A stretch of DNA of 58,957 nt. It comes from Marseilla massiliensis (lineage in GTDB: Bacteria > Bacteroidota > Bacteroidia > Bacteroidales > Bacteroidaceae). Below the pieces are notes generated by a model, which made no database searches, was not told the origin of the DNA, and saw only the letters and a list, made by a program, of their open reading frames with translations. The position numbers were made by a program, and so were the translations under genes. The DNA is taken from positions 1 to 58,957 of the forward strand of contig NZ_JACJJL010000024.1 of the NCBI RefSeq assembly GCF_016899955.1, in the 5' to 3' direction. Shown in pieces: positions 27,326 through 34,854 of this stretch; the first letter of the stretch is position 1, and each line of letters begins with the position of its first letter.

Positions 27326-27560
27326 GAGAAAGAATTTGAGCGGCTCGTCACCGAGCACCGCGCCACGACATACACCGTGTGCTGCATGTTCTCGAAGGAT
27401 GCCGACGAGGCGGCCAACCTCTTCCAGGAGGTGCCCGTCAACTTGTGGCGGGGCATGGGCGGCTTCGGGGGGCGCAGCGACGTGCGCACGTGGATTTACC
27501 GCGTGAGCCTTAAAAAACACCTGCGTGAGCCACGACCGCAAGCGGCCCCGGGCCACGGCA
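27326..27560 (+). pseudogene. ECF sigma factor remnant (region 2 only, frameshifted)
   Basis: The frame EKEFERLVTEHRATTYTVCC followed by MFSKDADEAANLFQEVPVN and LWRGMGGFGGRSDVRTWIYR is the region-2 sequence of a common Bacteroidota ECF sigma factor. There is no start codon before it (the frame opens after TGA at 27284). At the A6 run (27512-27517) one extra base breaks the frame: reading on in the shifted frame restores NTCVSHDRKRPR, as expected next. Region 4 is missing altogether. It is therefore a relic, truncated at both ends, just upstream of dapB. Confidence 0.85.
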
Positions 27561-27661
27561 TCGCCCGCCTGTGCCTGCCAATGCGCCCCCAAAATAGCCA
27601 TGTTAGCGCCCCGACATGGCGATTTTTTGCTGAAAATCAGCATTGTATGGGCAAAATTCAC

Positions 27662-27669
27662 TAACTTTG
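27662..27669 (+). promoter_or_regulatory. dapB promoter -7 box
   Basis: TAACTTTG followed by CA, 21 bases before the dapB start. A TTG is at 27643-27645. It lies within the tail of the sigma relic. Confidence 0.6.
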
Positions 27670-27690
27670 CAACGTTTAATACGAAATAAT

Positions 27691-28446
27691 ATGAAAATAG
27701 CATTGATCGGCTACGGCAAGATGGGCAAGATGATAGAGCAGATAGCCTTGGGCCGCGGCCACCAGATTGTAAGCATCATCGACGTGGACAACCAGCAGGA
27801 CTTCGACTCGCCGGAGTTCGCATCGGCCGACGTGGCCATAGAATTCACCAACCCCACTGCCGCCTACGGCAACTACCTCAAGGCCTTTGCCAAGGGGGTG
27901 AAGGTGGTGAGCGGCTCCACCGGCTGGCTCAAAGACCACAAGGCCGACGTGGAGCGCATGTGCACCGAGGGAGGGCAGACGCTGTTCTGGGCGTCGAACT
28001 TCTCGGTAGGCGTGGCCATCTTCTCGGCCGTCAACCGATACCTGGCCACCATCATGAACTCGTTTCCCGAGTATGACGTGGCCATGGAGGAGACCCACCA
28101 CGTGCACAAGCTCGACGCGCCCAGCGGCACGGCCATCACCCTGGCCGAAGAGATAGTAGACCGCCTCGACCGCAAGCAGCGCTGGGTGAAGGGCACCGTG
28201 CAGGCCGCCGACGGCACCGTAAGCGGCACCGAGGCATGCGCCCCCGGCGAGCTGCGCATCGACGCCGTGCGCCGCGGCGAGGTGCCCGGCATACACACGG
28301 TGAAGTATGACAGCCCGGCCGACAGCATCACCATAACCCACGACGCCCACTCGCGCCAGGGGTTCGCCCTGGGGGCGGTGCTCGCCGCCGAATACACCGC
28401 CGGCCACACCGGGCTGCTCACCATCGGCGACATGTTCAAGTTCTGA
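27691..28446 (+). CDS. dapB: 4-hydroxy-tetrahydrodipicolinate reductase
   Basis: An enzyme of 251 residues from MKIALIGYGKMGKM (an in-frame ATG 48 bases upstream overlaps the promoter). It reduces the cyclic precursor of diaminopimelate and lysine with NAD(P)H. The nucleotide-binding motif is GYGKMGKM (7-14), the substrate site is EETHHVHKLDAPSGTA (about 132-147) with the conserved HHxxKxDxPSGT signature, and the C-terminal domain carries GEVPGIHTV. It leads dapB, lepB, the lepB paralogue and the WbqC-family gene, an order I recall as common in Bacteroidales. Confidence 0.96.
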   Translation: MKIALIGYGKMGKMIEQIALGRGHQIVSIIDVDNQQDFDSPEFASADVAIEFTNPTAAYGNYLKAFAKGVKVVSGSTGWLKDHKADVERMCTEGGQTLFWASNFSVGVAIFSAVNRYLATIMNSFPEYDVAMEETHHVHKLDAPSGTAITLAEEIVDRLDRKQRWVKGTVQAADGTVSGTEACAPGELRIDAVRRGEVPGIHTVKYDSPADSITITHDAHSRQGFALGAVLAAEYTAGHTGLLTIGDMFKF

Positions 28447-28478
28447 CATCACACAACCAACAGTAAAGCGCAACCGAA

Positions 28479-29909
28479 ATGGCTATCGAAAAAAAGAGAA
28501 ACATGCGCCGCCAGTGGATCAAGTGCGGCGTGGTCATGGCCCTCTACCTGCTGTTCCTGATATGGGTGAAGAGCTGGTGGGGGCTCATAGTGGTGCCCTT
28601 CATCTACGACGTGTACATCACCAAGAAGATACGCTGGCAGTGGTGGAAAGACTCCGAGCCGCCCGTGAGGTTCGTGATGTCGTGGGTCGACGCCATCGTC
28701 TTCGCCCTCGTGGCAGTGTATTTCATCAACCTGTTCTTCTTCCAGAACTACGTCATACCGTCGTCGTCGCTCGAGAAGTCGCTCCTCACCGGCGACTACC
28801 TCTTCGTGAGCAAGGTGAGCTACGGCCCGCGAATACCCCAGACGCCGCTCACCATGCCGCTCACGCAGCACACGCTGCCCGTGGTTGAGTGCAAGTCGTA
28901 CATAGAGTGGCCCCACTGGGACTACCGCCGCGTAAAGGGCCTCGGCCACGTTGAGCTCAACGACATAGTGGTGTTCAACTACCCCTCGGGCGACACGCTG
29001 TGCTCCGCGCCGCAGTACCAGGCCATGGACTTCTACTCGCTGTGCTACGCGCTGGGCTACCAGATAACGGGCCAGGGCCCCGCCCCCGACTCGCTCACGG
29101 CCGAGCAGCGCATGGGATACTACAACGCCGTGTACAGCGCAGGCCGGAAGTACATAGCCGACAACCCCGGCGAGTATGGCGAGGTGATAACGCGCCCGGC
29201 CGACCGCCGCGAGAACTACGTCAAGCGGTGCGTGGGACTGCCCGGCCAGACGCTGCAGATAAAGAATCGCATAGTGTACCTTGACGGCAAGCCAAACAAG
29301 GAGCCCGACAACGTGCAGTACACATACTACGTCAAGCTGCGCCAGTCGCTGCCCGAAGACATAGTGCGCGAGCTCGGCATTTCCAACGAAGACATCATGA
29401 GCCTGAACACCATGGGCTACATGCCGCTCACAAAGCGGGCCGTGGCCGTGCTCTCGCAGCGCCGCGACCTGGTGGAGAGCATAGAGCTGAACACCGACGC
29501 CACCGACATGGACATCTACCCCCTCGACGGCAACAAGCACTGGACGCGCGACAACTACGGCCCCGTGTGGATACCGGCCAAGGGCAAGAGCATCGACCTC
29601 ACGCTCGACAACCTGCCCGTCTACGAGCGCCCCATACGCACATACGAGGGCAACGACCTGCAGGTGCGCAACGGCAAGATATACATCAACGGCCGCGAGG
29701 CCAGCTCGTACACCTTCAAGATGGACTACTACTGGATGATGGGCGACAACCGCCACAACTCGGCCGACTCGCGCTACTGGGGATTCGTGCCCGAAGACCA
29801 CATAGTGGGCAAGCCCATCTTCATCTGGTGGTCGAGCGACCCCGACCGCAAAGGCCTGGCAGGCGTGCGCTGGAACAGGCTGTTCAAGTTTGTCGACAAC
29901 ATCAAGTGA
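28479..29909 (+). CDS. lepB: Signal peptidase I
   Basis: A membrane-bound serine protease of 476 residues that removes signal peptides of exported proteins. Two N-terminal membrane segments (about 16-45 and 70-88) precede the catalytic domain. The Ser/Lys dyad is present: S97 in IPSSSLEKSL and K249 in ENYVKRCVGLPGQ. The MGDNRHNSADSRYWGFVP motif (box E) is near the C-terminus. It is longer than the E. coli enzyme because of a large insert between boxes, usual in Bacteroidota. A second, altered copy follows 33 bases downstream. Confidence 0.95.
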   Translation: MAIEKKRNMRRQWIKCGVVMALYLLFLIWVKSWWGLIVVPFIYDVYITKKIRWQWWKDSEPPVRFVMSWVDAIVFALVAVYFINLFFFQNYVIPSSSLEKSLLTGDYLFVSKVSYGPRIPQTPLTMPLTQHTLPVVECKSYIEWPHWDYRRVKGLGHVELNDIVVFNYPSGDTLCSAPQYQAMDFYSLCYALGYQITGQGPAPDSLTAEQRMGYYNAVYSAGRKYIADNPGEYGEVITRPADRRENYVKRCVGLPGQTLQIKNRIVYLDGKPNKEPDNVQYTYYVKLRQSLPEDIVRELGISNEDIMSLNTMGYMPLTKRAVAVLSQRRDLVESIELNTDATDMDIYPLDGNKHWTRDNYGPVWIPAKGKSIDLTLDNLPVYERPIRTYEGNDLQVRNGKIYINGREASSYTFKMDYYWMMGDNRHNSADSRYWGFVPEDHIVGKPIFIWWSSDPDRKGLAGVRWNRLFKFVDNIK

Positions 29910-29942
29910 CGCCCCACGGGGCACCAACACACCGACCGGCAG

Positions 29943-30491
29943 ATGAGGGCATGGCTGAAAACCATATTGGCACTGGCAGCCGCGGCACTGGCCGTGGCTC
30001 TGTTCCGTGCTCTCTTCTTCACCCTCTACACCGTGGGCGGCGACCGCTTTGAGCCAGTGTTCAAGGCGGGCGACCGCGTGCTGGTGAACCGGTGGAGCTA
30101 CGGGCTGCGCACAGGCGGCATGAACGGCCTGTTTGGCTACGGCCGCGTCTTCGCCGACAGCGTCGGCGTGGGCGACATAGTGGCCTTCGACAGCCCTGCG
30201 CCCGGCGGCGAGGGGGTGTATGTGTGCCGCTGCGCCGCGCTGCCCGGCGACACCGTGGCCACGCCCGAGGGCACCATCGTAGTGCCGGGCCGGGCAGCCA
30301 CCTGCGCCCCCGAAGACTACTACTGGATGCAGGCCCTGGGCGAGGCCGACACCATAGACAGCCGACTGTTCGGCCCCGTGCCCGAGAGCCTCATACTGGG
30401 CCGCGTCTGCCTCATAGTCTACAGCCACGACGACAGCCGCCCCTTCTACACCGGCTACCGCCGCGGGCGAACGCTGCTCATGCCTTACTGA
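29943..30491 (+). CDS. Signal peptidase I paralogue lacking both catalytic residues
   Basis: A 182-residue S26-fold protein with one N-terminal membrane helix (about 5-26). The family boxes are recognisable but changed: where the active copy has S-L-E-K, this has R35-F-E-P (GGDRFEPVFKAGD), and where it has V-K-R-C, this has V-C95-R-C (YVCRCAALPGDTV). The serine and the lysine are thus both absent, while the structural parts (AGDRVLVNRWSYG, GDIVAFDSP, DYYWMQALGEADTIDSR) remain. That suggests a non-proteolytic role, perhaps as a partner of LepB. The frame is intact and well placed, so it is not an obvious pseudogene. Confidence 0.85.
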   Translation: MRAWLKTILALAAAALAVALFRALFFTLYTVGGDRFEPVFKAGDRVLVNRWSYGLRTGGMNGLFGYGRVFADSVGVGDIVAFDSPAPGGEGVYVCRCAALPGDTVATPEGTIVVPGRAATCAPEDYYWMQALGEADTIDSRLFGPVPESLILGRVCLIVYSHDDSRPFYTGYRRGRTLLMPY

Positions 30492-30517
30492 GCCGCACGC
30501 CAACCACAACCAACGAT

Positions 30518-31195
30518 ATGCAAGCACTACTCTCCACAACCTACTTCGGCCCCGTGCAGTGGTACCAGAAGCTGTGCCGCTACGACAGCGTGCTCATAGA
30601 GCGCTGCGACACCTACCGCAAGCAGACCTACCGCAACCGATGCGTCATAGCCACGGCCAACGGCCTGCAGGCGCTGACGGTGCCTGTGGAGCGCACCGAC
30701 GACGGGCGGCGCCTGCTCACGCGCGACGTGCGCATCAGCGACCACGGCAACTGGCGCCACCTGCACTGGCACGCCCTGATGTCGGCCTACAGCGAGTCGC
30801 CCTTCTTCGAGTATTATGCCGACGACCTGCGCCCCTTCTTCGAGCGCCGCTGGCAATACCTGTGCGACTTCAACCAGGCCATCTGCGAAACGGTGTGCGG
30901 CCTGCTCGACATACACCCCGCCATCGGCCACACCTCGGCCTACAGCCCCGCCGTGACGCCATGCGCGGCCCCGGTCGACGGCGCCGCGCCCCCGCTGCCC
31001 CGTGCCGAGGCCGGCGGCGCGATGGCCGACGACTACCGCGACGCCATCGACCCCAAGCACCCGCTGCCCGACCCGGCCTTCGAGCCGCGACCCTACTACC
31101 AGGTCTTTGCCCGCCGCCATGGCTTCAGGCCCAACCTCAGCGTGCTCGACCTGCTGTTCAACATGGGCCCCGAGGCCATCTTCTGGCTCGTCTGA
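30518..31195 (+). CDS. WbqC-family protein
   Basis: From MQALLSTTYFGPVQWYQKL the protein is 225 residues; longer frames extend through lepB-paralogue sequence and are shadows. The WbqC family signature is clear: TYFGPVQWYQKL, then DTYRKQTYRNRCVIATANG, LTRDVRISDHGNWRHLHWHALMSAY, and the C-terminal NLSVLDLLFNMGPEAIFWL. Family members occur in O-antigen clusters and as stand-alone genes; the activity is not settled. It follows the lepB paralogue by 26 bases and is the last gene before a strong hairpin. Confidence 0.9.
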   Translation: MQALLSTTYFGPVQWYQKLCRYDSVLIERCDTYRKQTYRNRCVIATANGLQALTVPVERTDDGRRLLTRDVRISDHGNWRHLHWHALMSAYSESPFFEYYADDLRPFFERRWQYLCDFNQAICETVCGLLDIHPAIGHTSAYSPAVTPCAAPVDGAAPPLPRAEAGGAMADDYRDAIDPKHPLPDPAFEPRPYYQVFARRHGFRPNLSVLDLLFNMGPEAIFWLV

Positions 31196-31264
31196 CCGCA
31201 CCGGGTGAGGCCGCGTCGCGGCCGGGGCGCCACCGGTGGCCGCGGCAGATGGATGGAGCAATAC

Positions 31265-31298
31265 GCATCGAGGCGCGCCATGTGGCGCGCCTCGATGC
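31265..31298. terminator. 15-bp perfect hairpin between convergent genes
   Basis: GCATCGAGGCGCGCC (31265-31279) pairs with 31284-31298 around ATGT. It is followed by TTGTCGTTTGTTTGTTG on the plus strand. It can end the WbqC operon and perhaps the opposing lipoprotein gene. Confidence 0.75.
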
Positions 31299-31384
31299 TT
31301 GTCGTTTGTTTGTTGTGACGGCCCGTAGGAGCCCCCGGGGCGGCCACGGCAGCGGCGTCGGGCCGGCTTGCCGTGAGCCTGCGG

Positions 31385-32080
31385 TCATTGCCTTGTCATG
31401 GCCATTGTGTCTCCGTAGTCGCCATCGTTGAGGTCGCGCAGGCAAAGCCTGTTCTTGGTTATCTCCGTCACCTCATACCGTTCGGTCTCGTCGCCGATGT
31501 AGATTGTTATCAGTCTTGTTTCGCTGTCGATTGCGTAGCTGAAGTATTCTGTGTCGTGCCTGCTGCCGTCTGCCCGGTCATACTCCGTCCATGAACCGTG
31601 CCCGTCGGGCTCAAACTCAATCTGTATGTACCCGGTGCTGAATGTATGCCGCCACGTGCCGCATATCAGCGAGCCCAGCCCGTCGTCCTGTCCGTCGCCC
31701 TGCCCCTGGCCGGGCCTTTTGCGGCTGAATGTGCCCAGCCCTTCAATCTCGAACCGTCCGCCGTCCAGCCATGCGTAGCAGTCGTAGGCCCCGTTGTCGG
31801 TGTAGAATGTTATCGTCTCGCCATCGCTGTCGTAGCGGTACACACCCTCTTCAATTGTTGTCGTTTGGCCTTCATAGTGGTAGCCGACCTCATATTGGCC
31901 GTCGGCCGTGAGCCTCAGCACCATGTAGATGCCGTATTCATCGGCCTCGCCATACCAAGTGCCGGTGATGCCTTTGCCGTTGTCGCCATCTCCGTCGTCG
32001 TCCGACGAGCATCCCGCCGTGGCCAGTGCCATGGCCAGTGCCATCAGCAGCGTGGCCAGGTGCATAGTCTTTGCCTTCAT
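31385..32080 (-). CDS. Lipocalin-like lipoprotein
   Basis: A 231-residue lipoprotein: signal peptide with lipobox ATAGC (Cys24), then an acidic Asp/Gly linker. The rest splits into two similar beta-rich halves, each opening with a GTW strand (ITGTWYGEADEYG at about 38, CGTWRHTFSTGY at about 140) and passing through short YxYDSDGETITFY-type strands. This fits the lipocalin-like lipoproteins common in Bacteroidota. A Gly/Asp-rich hinge separates the halves. No ligand is evident. It lies 78 bases downstream of the beta-barrel gene on the same strand. Confidence 0.7.
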   Translation of the reverse strand: MKAKTMHLATLLMALAMALATAGCSSDDDGDGDNGKGITGTWYGEADEYGIYMVLRLTADGQYEVGYHYEGQTTTIEEGVYRYDSDGETITFYTDNGAYDCYAWLDGGRFEIEGLGTFSRKRPGQGQGDGQDDGLGSLICGTWRHTFSTGYIQIEFEPDGHGSWTEYDRADGSRHDTEYFSYAIDSETRLITIYIGDETERYEVTEITKNRLCLRDLNDGDYGDTMAMTRQ

Positions 32081-32158
32081 GTTGCTTCCTTTGGTTGTTT
32101 GTGGCGGAAGGGCAGCCTGGCGCCCGTGGCCGTGCCCGCCCGCCGCCGTGTCATGTTG

Positions 32159-32920
32159 TCAGAAACTGTAGCCGAGCGTTATCGACGTGGTTTTCATCTT
32201 TGTTTTCTTGCATAGCTCGGTGAAGTCGGTGCCGTATGCCACGCCTATCATCAGCCCCTTGTTGAACCGTGCGTTGAGGCCCACGTGCCATCCCATCTGG
32301 AATCTCTTCCATGTGAGGTCCTTGTCGCCCATGTCGTCCTTGTCGAACAGGTTCTGGTCGGCCGGCATTTCGTACAAGTCCTCGTATTCCTCCTTCTCGT
32401 CTCCGTCGAACTCGCTGCCCAGTTCAAACTGCTTTTTCAGCTTGCCCACGAGGTTTATGCGGAAGTCTACGCCCACGAATGGTATCAGGTCGACGCTGCT
32501 GTTGGGCAGGCTCCAGCAGTAGGCCAGGCTCACGGGCACCTTGGCCGAGAGCATGCTGTACTTGTCGCCGCTCACCTGCCAGTCGTAGTCGCCCACCTCG
32601 TCTAGGTCTTCATACGGCTCCTCGTTGGTCTTGAACATGTACGACAGCCCTATGCCGGCCTCGACGAAGAGCGGGGTGCCCTTTGCAATGCCGAAAGCCT
32701 TGTTGTATCCGATGGTGAACGCGTTGGCCGAGATGTCGTCTTCGCCTTTCTTGTCGACGGCTATGGTCACGGGGTTCCACTGCACGTAGACCGTTCCCCA
32801 TCCCTGCACCTGGGTCTGCGTAGCCTTGGCGGCAGTGGCTGTGGTGTTTGTGAACTGCGCCTTTGCGGCGGTGCTTGCAGCGAGCAAGGCCACTGCAACG
32901 ATTAGCTTGTTTTTTCTCAT
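32159..32920 (-). CDS. Outer-membrane beta-barrel (porin-family) protein
   Basis: From MRKNKLIVAVALLAAS the product is 253 residues with a signal peptide ending AKAQ. The mature protein shows regular amphipathic strands (GTVYVQWNPVTIAV, AFTIGYNKAFGI, FVEAGIGLSYMF, AKVPVSLAYCW, IPFVGVDFRINLVG) and ends in Ser-Phe after TTSITLGYS, typical of OmpW/OMP_b-brl-type barrels. An acidic loop (DGDEKEEYEDLYE) may face outward. It begins 8 bases after the propeller gene stop, so they are one transcript. Confidence 0.85.
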   Translation of the reverse strand: MRKNKLIVAVALLAASTAAKAQFTNTTATAAKATQTQVQGWGTVYVQWNPVTIAVDKKGEDDISANAFTIGYNKAFGIAKGTPLFVEAGIGLSYMFKTNEEPYEDLDEVGDYDWQVSGDKYSMLSAKVPVSLAYCWSLPNSSVDLIPFVGVDFRINLVGKLKKQFELGSEFDGDEKEEYEDLYEMPADQNLFDKDDMGDKDLTWKRFQMGWHVGLNARFNKGLMIGVAYGTDFTELCKKTKMKTTSITLGYSF

Positions 32921-32928
32921 GACTTTGT

Positions 32929-33948
32929 TTATCTGTTGTTTATGATGTTGCCTTCGCCCTTCCACAGCGTGAATGCCATGCGCCACACGTTGGCCGTGGC
33001 CGTGGCGCTCCCGCGCTGCGATATGAAGTAGATGTGCCTGCCGTCGCGGCCCCACGCCGGGCTCAGGTCGTCGGCGGCGTGGTATGTCAGCTGTGTCAGC
33101 TGCGTTCCATCGGTGCGGCACACGAATATGTCGGTGTTTGCATAGCGTTGCGCCCCGTTCATGAGCACACTGCTGCCCACGGCGAGTATCCACTGGCCGT
33201 CGGGCGACACCGACGGCGTGGTGAAGCTGTGTGCGGGGTCGGCCATGAGGCATTCCTCCACGCCCGTCTCGTAGTCAACCCTCCATATCTCGCTGCGCCC
33301 CGAGGCGTCGGTGCGTGCGCAGAGCAGCGCCTTCCGCCCCTTGATTGGGCACGGGTTCATGCCCCGCGTGTAGTTGGCCAGGAAGTTGTTGGCCACGTTG
33401 TAGCTCCACACGCTCACGCCGGTGTTCTCCTGGCGGGCGAACACGATGTCTTTCATGTCGTCCGTGTATACGGGCGAGTAGTCGGTGTTGCCCGATGTTA
33501 TCTGCCGGCACACATAGCTGCCCTCGGCTGCCGTCTGGAATATCTGGTTGCAGTCGCCGCTCCGTTCGGAGAAGCACAGGTATCGCCCGTCGTGCGAATA
33601 GGAGAAGTCGATTACTGCCCGTCGGTTGGTGCGCTGCACTGAGCTTCCCTGCCGTGCAACGTCTTTTATGAATATGTTGGTGGTGTTGTTGCGTGCCGAG
33701 AGGTAGGCCAGCCTCTGCCCGTCGGTGGATATGTCGATGATGCGGTTTGAGAGCCAGTTGAGGTTGCCCGCGTTGCGCCTCACCTCGGGCATGCACACAT
33801 AGTCGTTGTCTTGGGTGATGCGCGTCAGTTCGAGCCCGGTTTCCTCGTTGACGGCCACCACAGAGTAGTCTACCTGTGCCCAAGCTGCCTCCGTGGCAGC
33901 CGCCAGTGCGAGCGTCAGGACAGCCTTCGCCATGATTTTGTTTGCCAT
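32929..33948 (-). CDS. TolB-like beta-propeller periplasmic protein
   Basis: An exported protein of 339 residues with a signal peptide ending AWAQ (an internal ATG at 33933 is an alternative start). The body is a set of PD40/WD40-like blades, each with an SxDGxxLxxxS-type segment: ISTDGQRLAYLSARNNTTNIFI, FSYSHDGRYLCFSER, VSPDGQWILAVGSS and GRDGRHIYFISQR. These match the TolB C-terminal propeller. No N-terminal TolB domain is present. It probably acts with the barrel protein encoded next to it. A minus-strand TACCTTTG box at 34044-34051 could be its promoter. Confidence 0.85.
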   Translation of the reverse strand: MANKIMAKAVLTLALAAATEAAWAQVDYSVVAVNEETGLELTRITQDNDYVCMPEVRRNAGNLNWLSNRIIDISTDGQRLAYLSARNNTTNIFIKDVARQGSSVQRTNRRAVIDFSYSHDGRYLCFSERSGDCNQIFQTAAEGSYVCRQITSGNTDYSPVYTDDMKDIVFARQENTGVSVWSYNVANNFLANYTRGMNPCPIKGRKALLCARTDASGRSEIWRVDYETGVEECLMADPAHSFTTPSVSPDGQWILAVGSSVLMNGAQRYANTDIFVCRTDGTQLTQLTYHAADDLSPAWGRDGRHIYFISQRGSATATANVWRMAFTLWKGEGNIINNR

Positions 33949-34225
33949 TTGTCGCCTTTTTCTTGTGTTTCCTTCAGTCGGCAGCCGTGCCGGTTCCGTG
34001 CCGCTTTTGCGGTTTCTTTACGTGAGTGCGTGGTTGCCGGCTGCAAAGGTATGGCTTTTTGGCAAACGTACTTTGCAAAGCGTGTATCTCAAAGGTGTTG
34101 GAAGTGTTTCTCAAACAAGACAGAAGTGTATCGAAGGCGATACATCCATTGGGCTGGCCCGGCATTCGTGGCCCGTTCGCCGTTGGTCTTTGCGGGCCGC
34201 GTCACAGGGCTGTTGTGTTGTCGTT
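33949..34225. promoter_or_regulatory. Upstream region of the propeller operon
   Basis: TACCTTTG on the minus strand (34044-34051) lies about 95 bases before the propeller start. The -33 motif is not at the expected place. The remaining 170 bases up to the HTH gene show no gene. Confidence 0.45.
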
Positions 34226-34450
34226 TCAGGCTCGTTTGTTTAGCCTCATGCCCATTTCGTCTGACAGTTCGATGAAGAAGTTGCGTTCGAGCACTATCGA
34301 TATCCGTGAAAGCATGGCCGTGTCGATGCTGTTTTTGCCCATTATGCGGTATACCACGGCGCGTGTGCATCCCAGTTTCTTGGCGAGCCAGCTCACCGTG
34401 CGTTCCTGTCGTGCAAGTTCTTCCTTGATGTTTTGTCCGATATTTATCAT
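34226..34450 (-). CDS. Small XRE-like helix-turn-helix protein
   Basis: A 74-residue protein, almost entirely one HTH domain: helix QNIKEELARQ, the DNA-binding turn VSWLAKKLGCTRAVVYRIM (about 19-37), then SIDTAMLSRISIVLERNFF and a short basic tail. It is the size of a phage-type or single-domain XRE regulator. No phage or toxin gene is adjacent. The 66-bp repeats at 34607-34745 carry minus-strand -7 boxes pointing at it. Confidence 0.85.
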   Translation of the reverse strand: MINIGQNIKEELARQERTVSWLAKKLGCTRAVVYRIMGKNSIDTAMLSRISIVLERNFFIELSDEMGMRLNKRA

Positions 34451-34606
34451 TTATAGGTGTTTGTTGCCTTTGTGCGTGGCGTTGTTTGCCTTGCTGCCTG
34501 CCGTCGTGCGGGCAGCGGTGCGTGGTGTCGGCAAGCGCCCTTTTTGCCCCGCCCAGCCTGTCGCTACGGTGTCTGCTTGTTTTGCGGGGTGCCCTGTTGT
34601 GTGTCG

Positions 34607-34745
34607 ATGATAATGCAAGCGAGTGCAATGTGAGCTTGCTCACAGATTGCCGAGTGCAGCTTATCTTATGCAAAGATAATGCAAGCGAGTGCAATGTGGG
34701 GTTGCTCACAGATTGCCGAGCGCAGCTTATCTTATGCAAAGATAC
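34607..34745. repeat. 66-bp tandem repeat, two copies, with promoter boxes
   Basis: TAATGCAAGCGAGTGCAATG begins at 34611 and 34677, 66 bases apart. The minus strand of the joint reads TTATCTTTGCATAAGATAAG. It is the same family as 26716-26940 and is oriented toward the HTH gene. The rest of 34451-34854 holds no gene I can support. Confidence 0.92.
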
Positions 34746-34854
34746 AAAAAAATGAGGAACAAACGCCTCAATTTGCATGTTTTTGTCATTTTCCCATCAT
34801 ATCCGGCCCTCTCGCCATGCCGTGGGGCACGGTGAGAGGGACGGCTGGTGAGCC

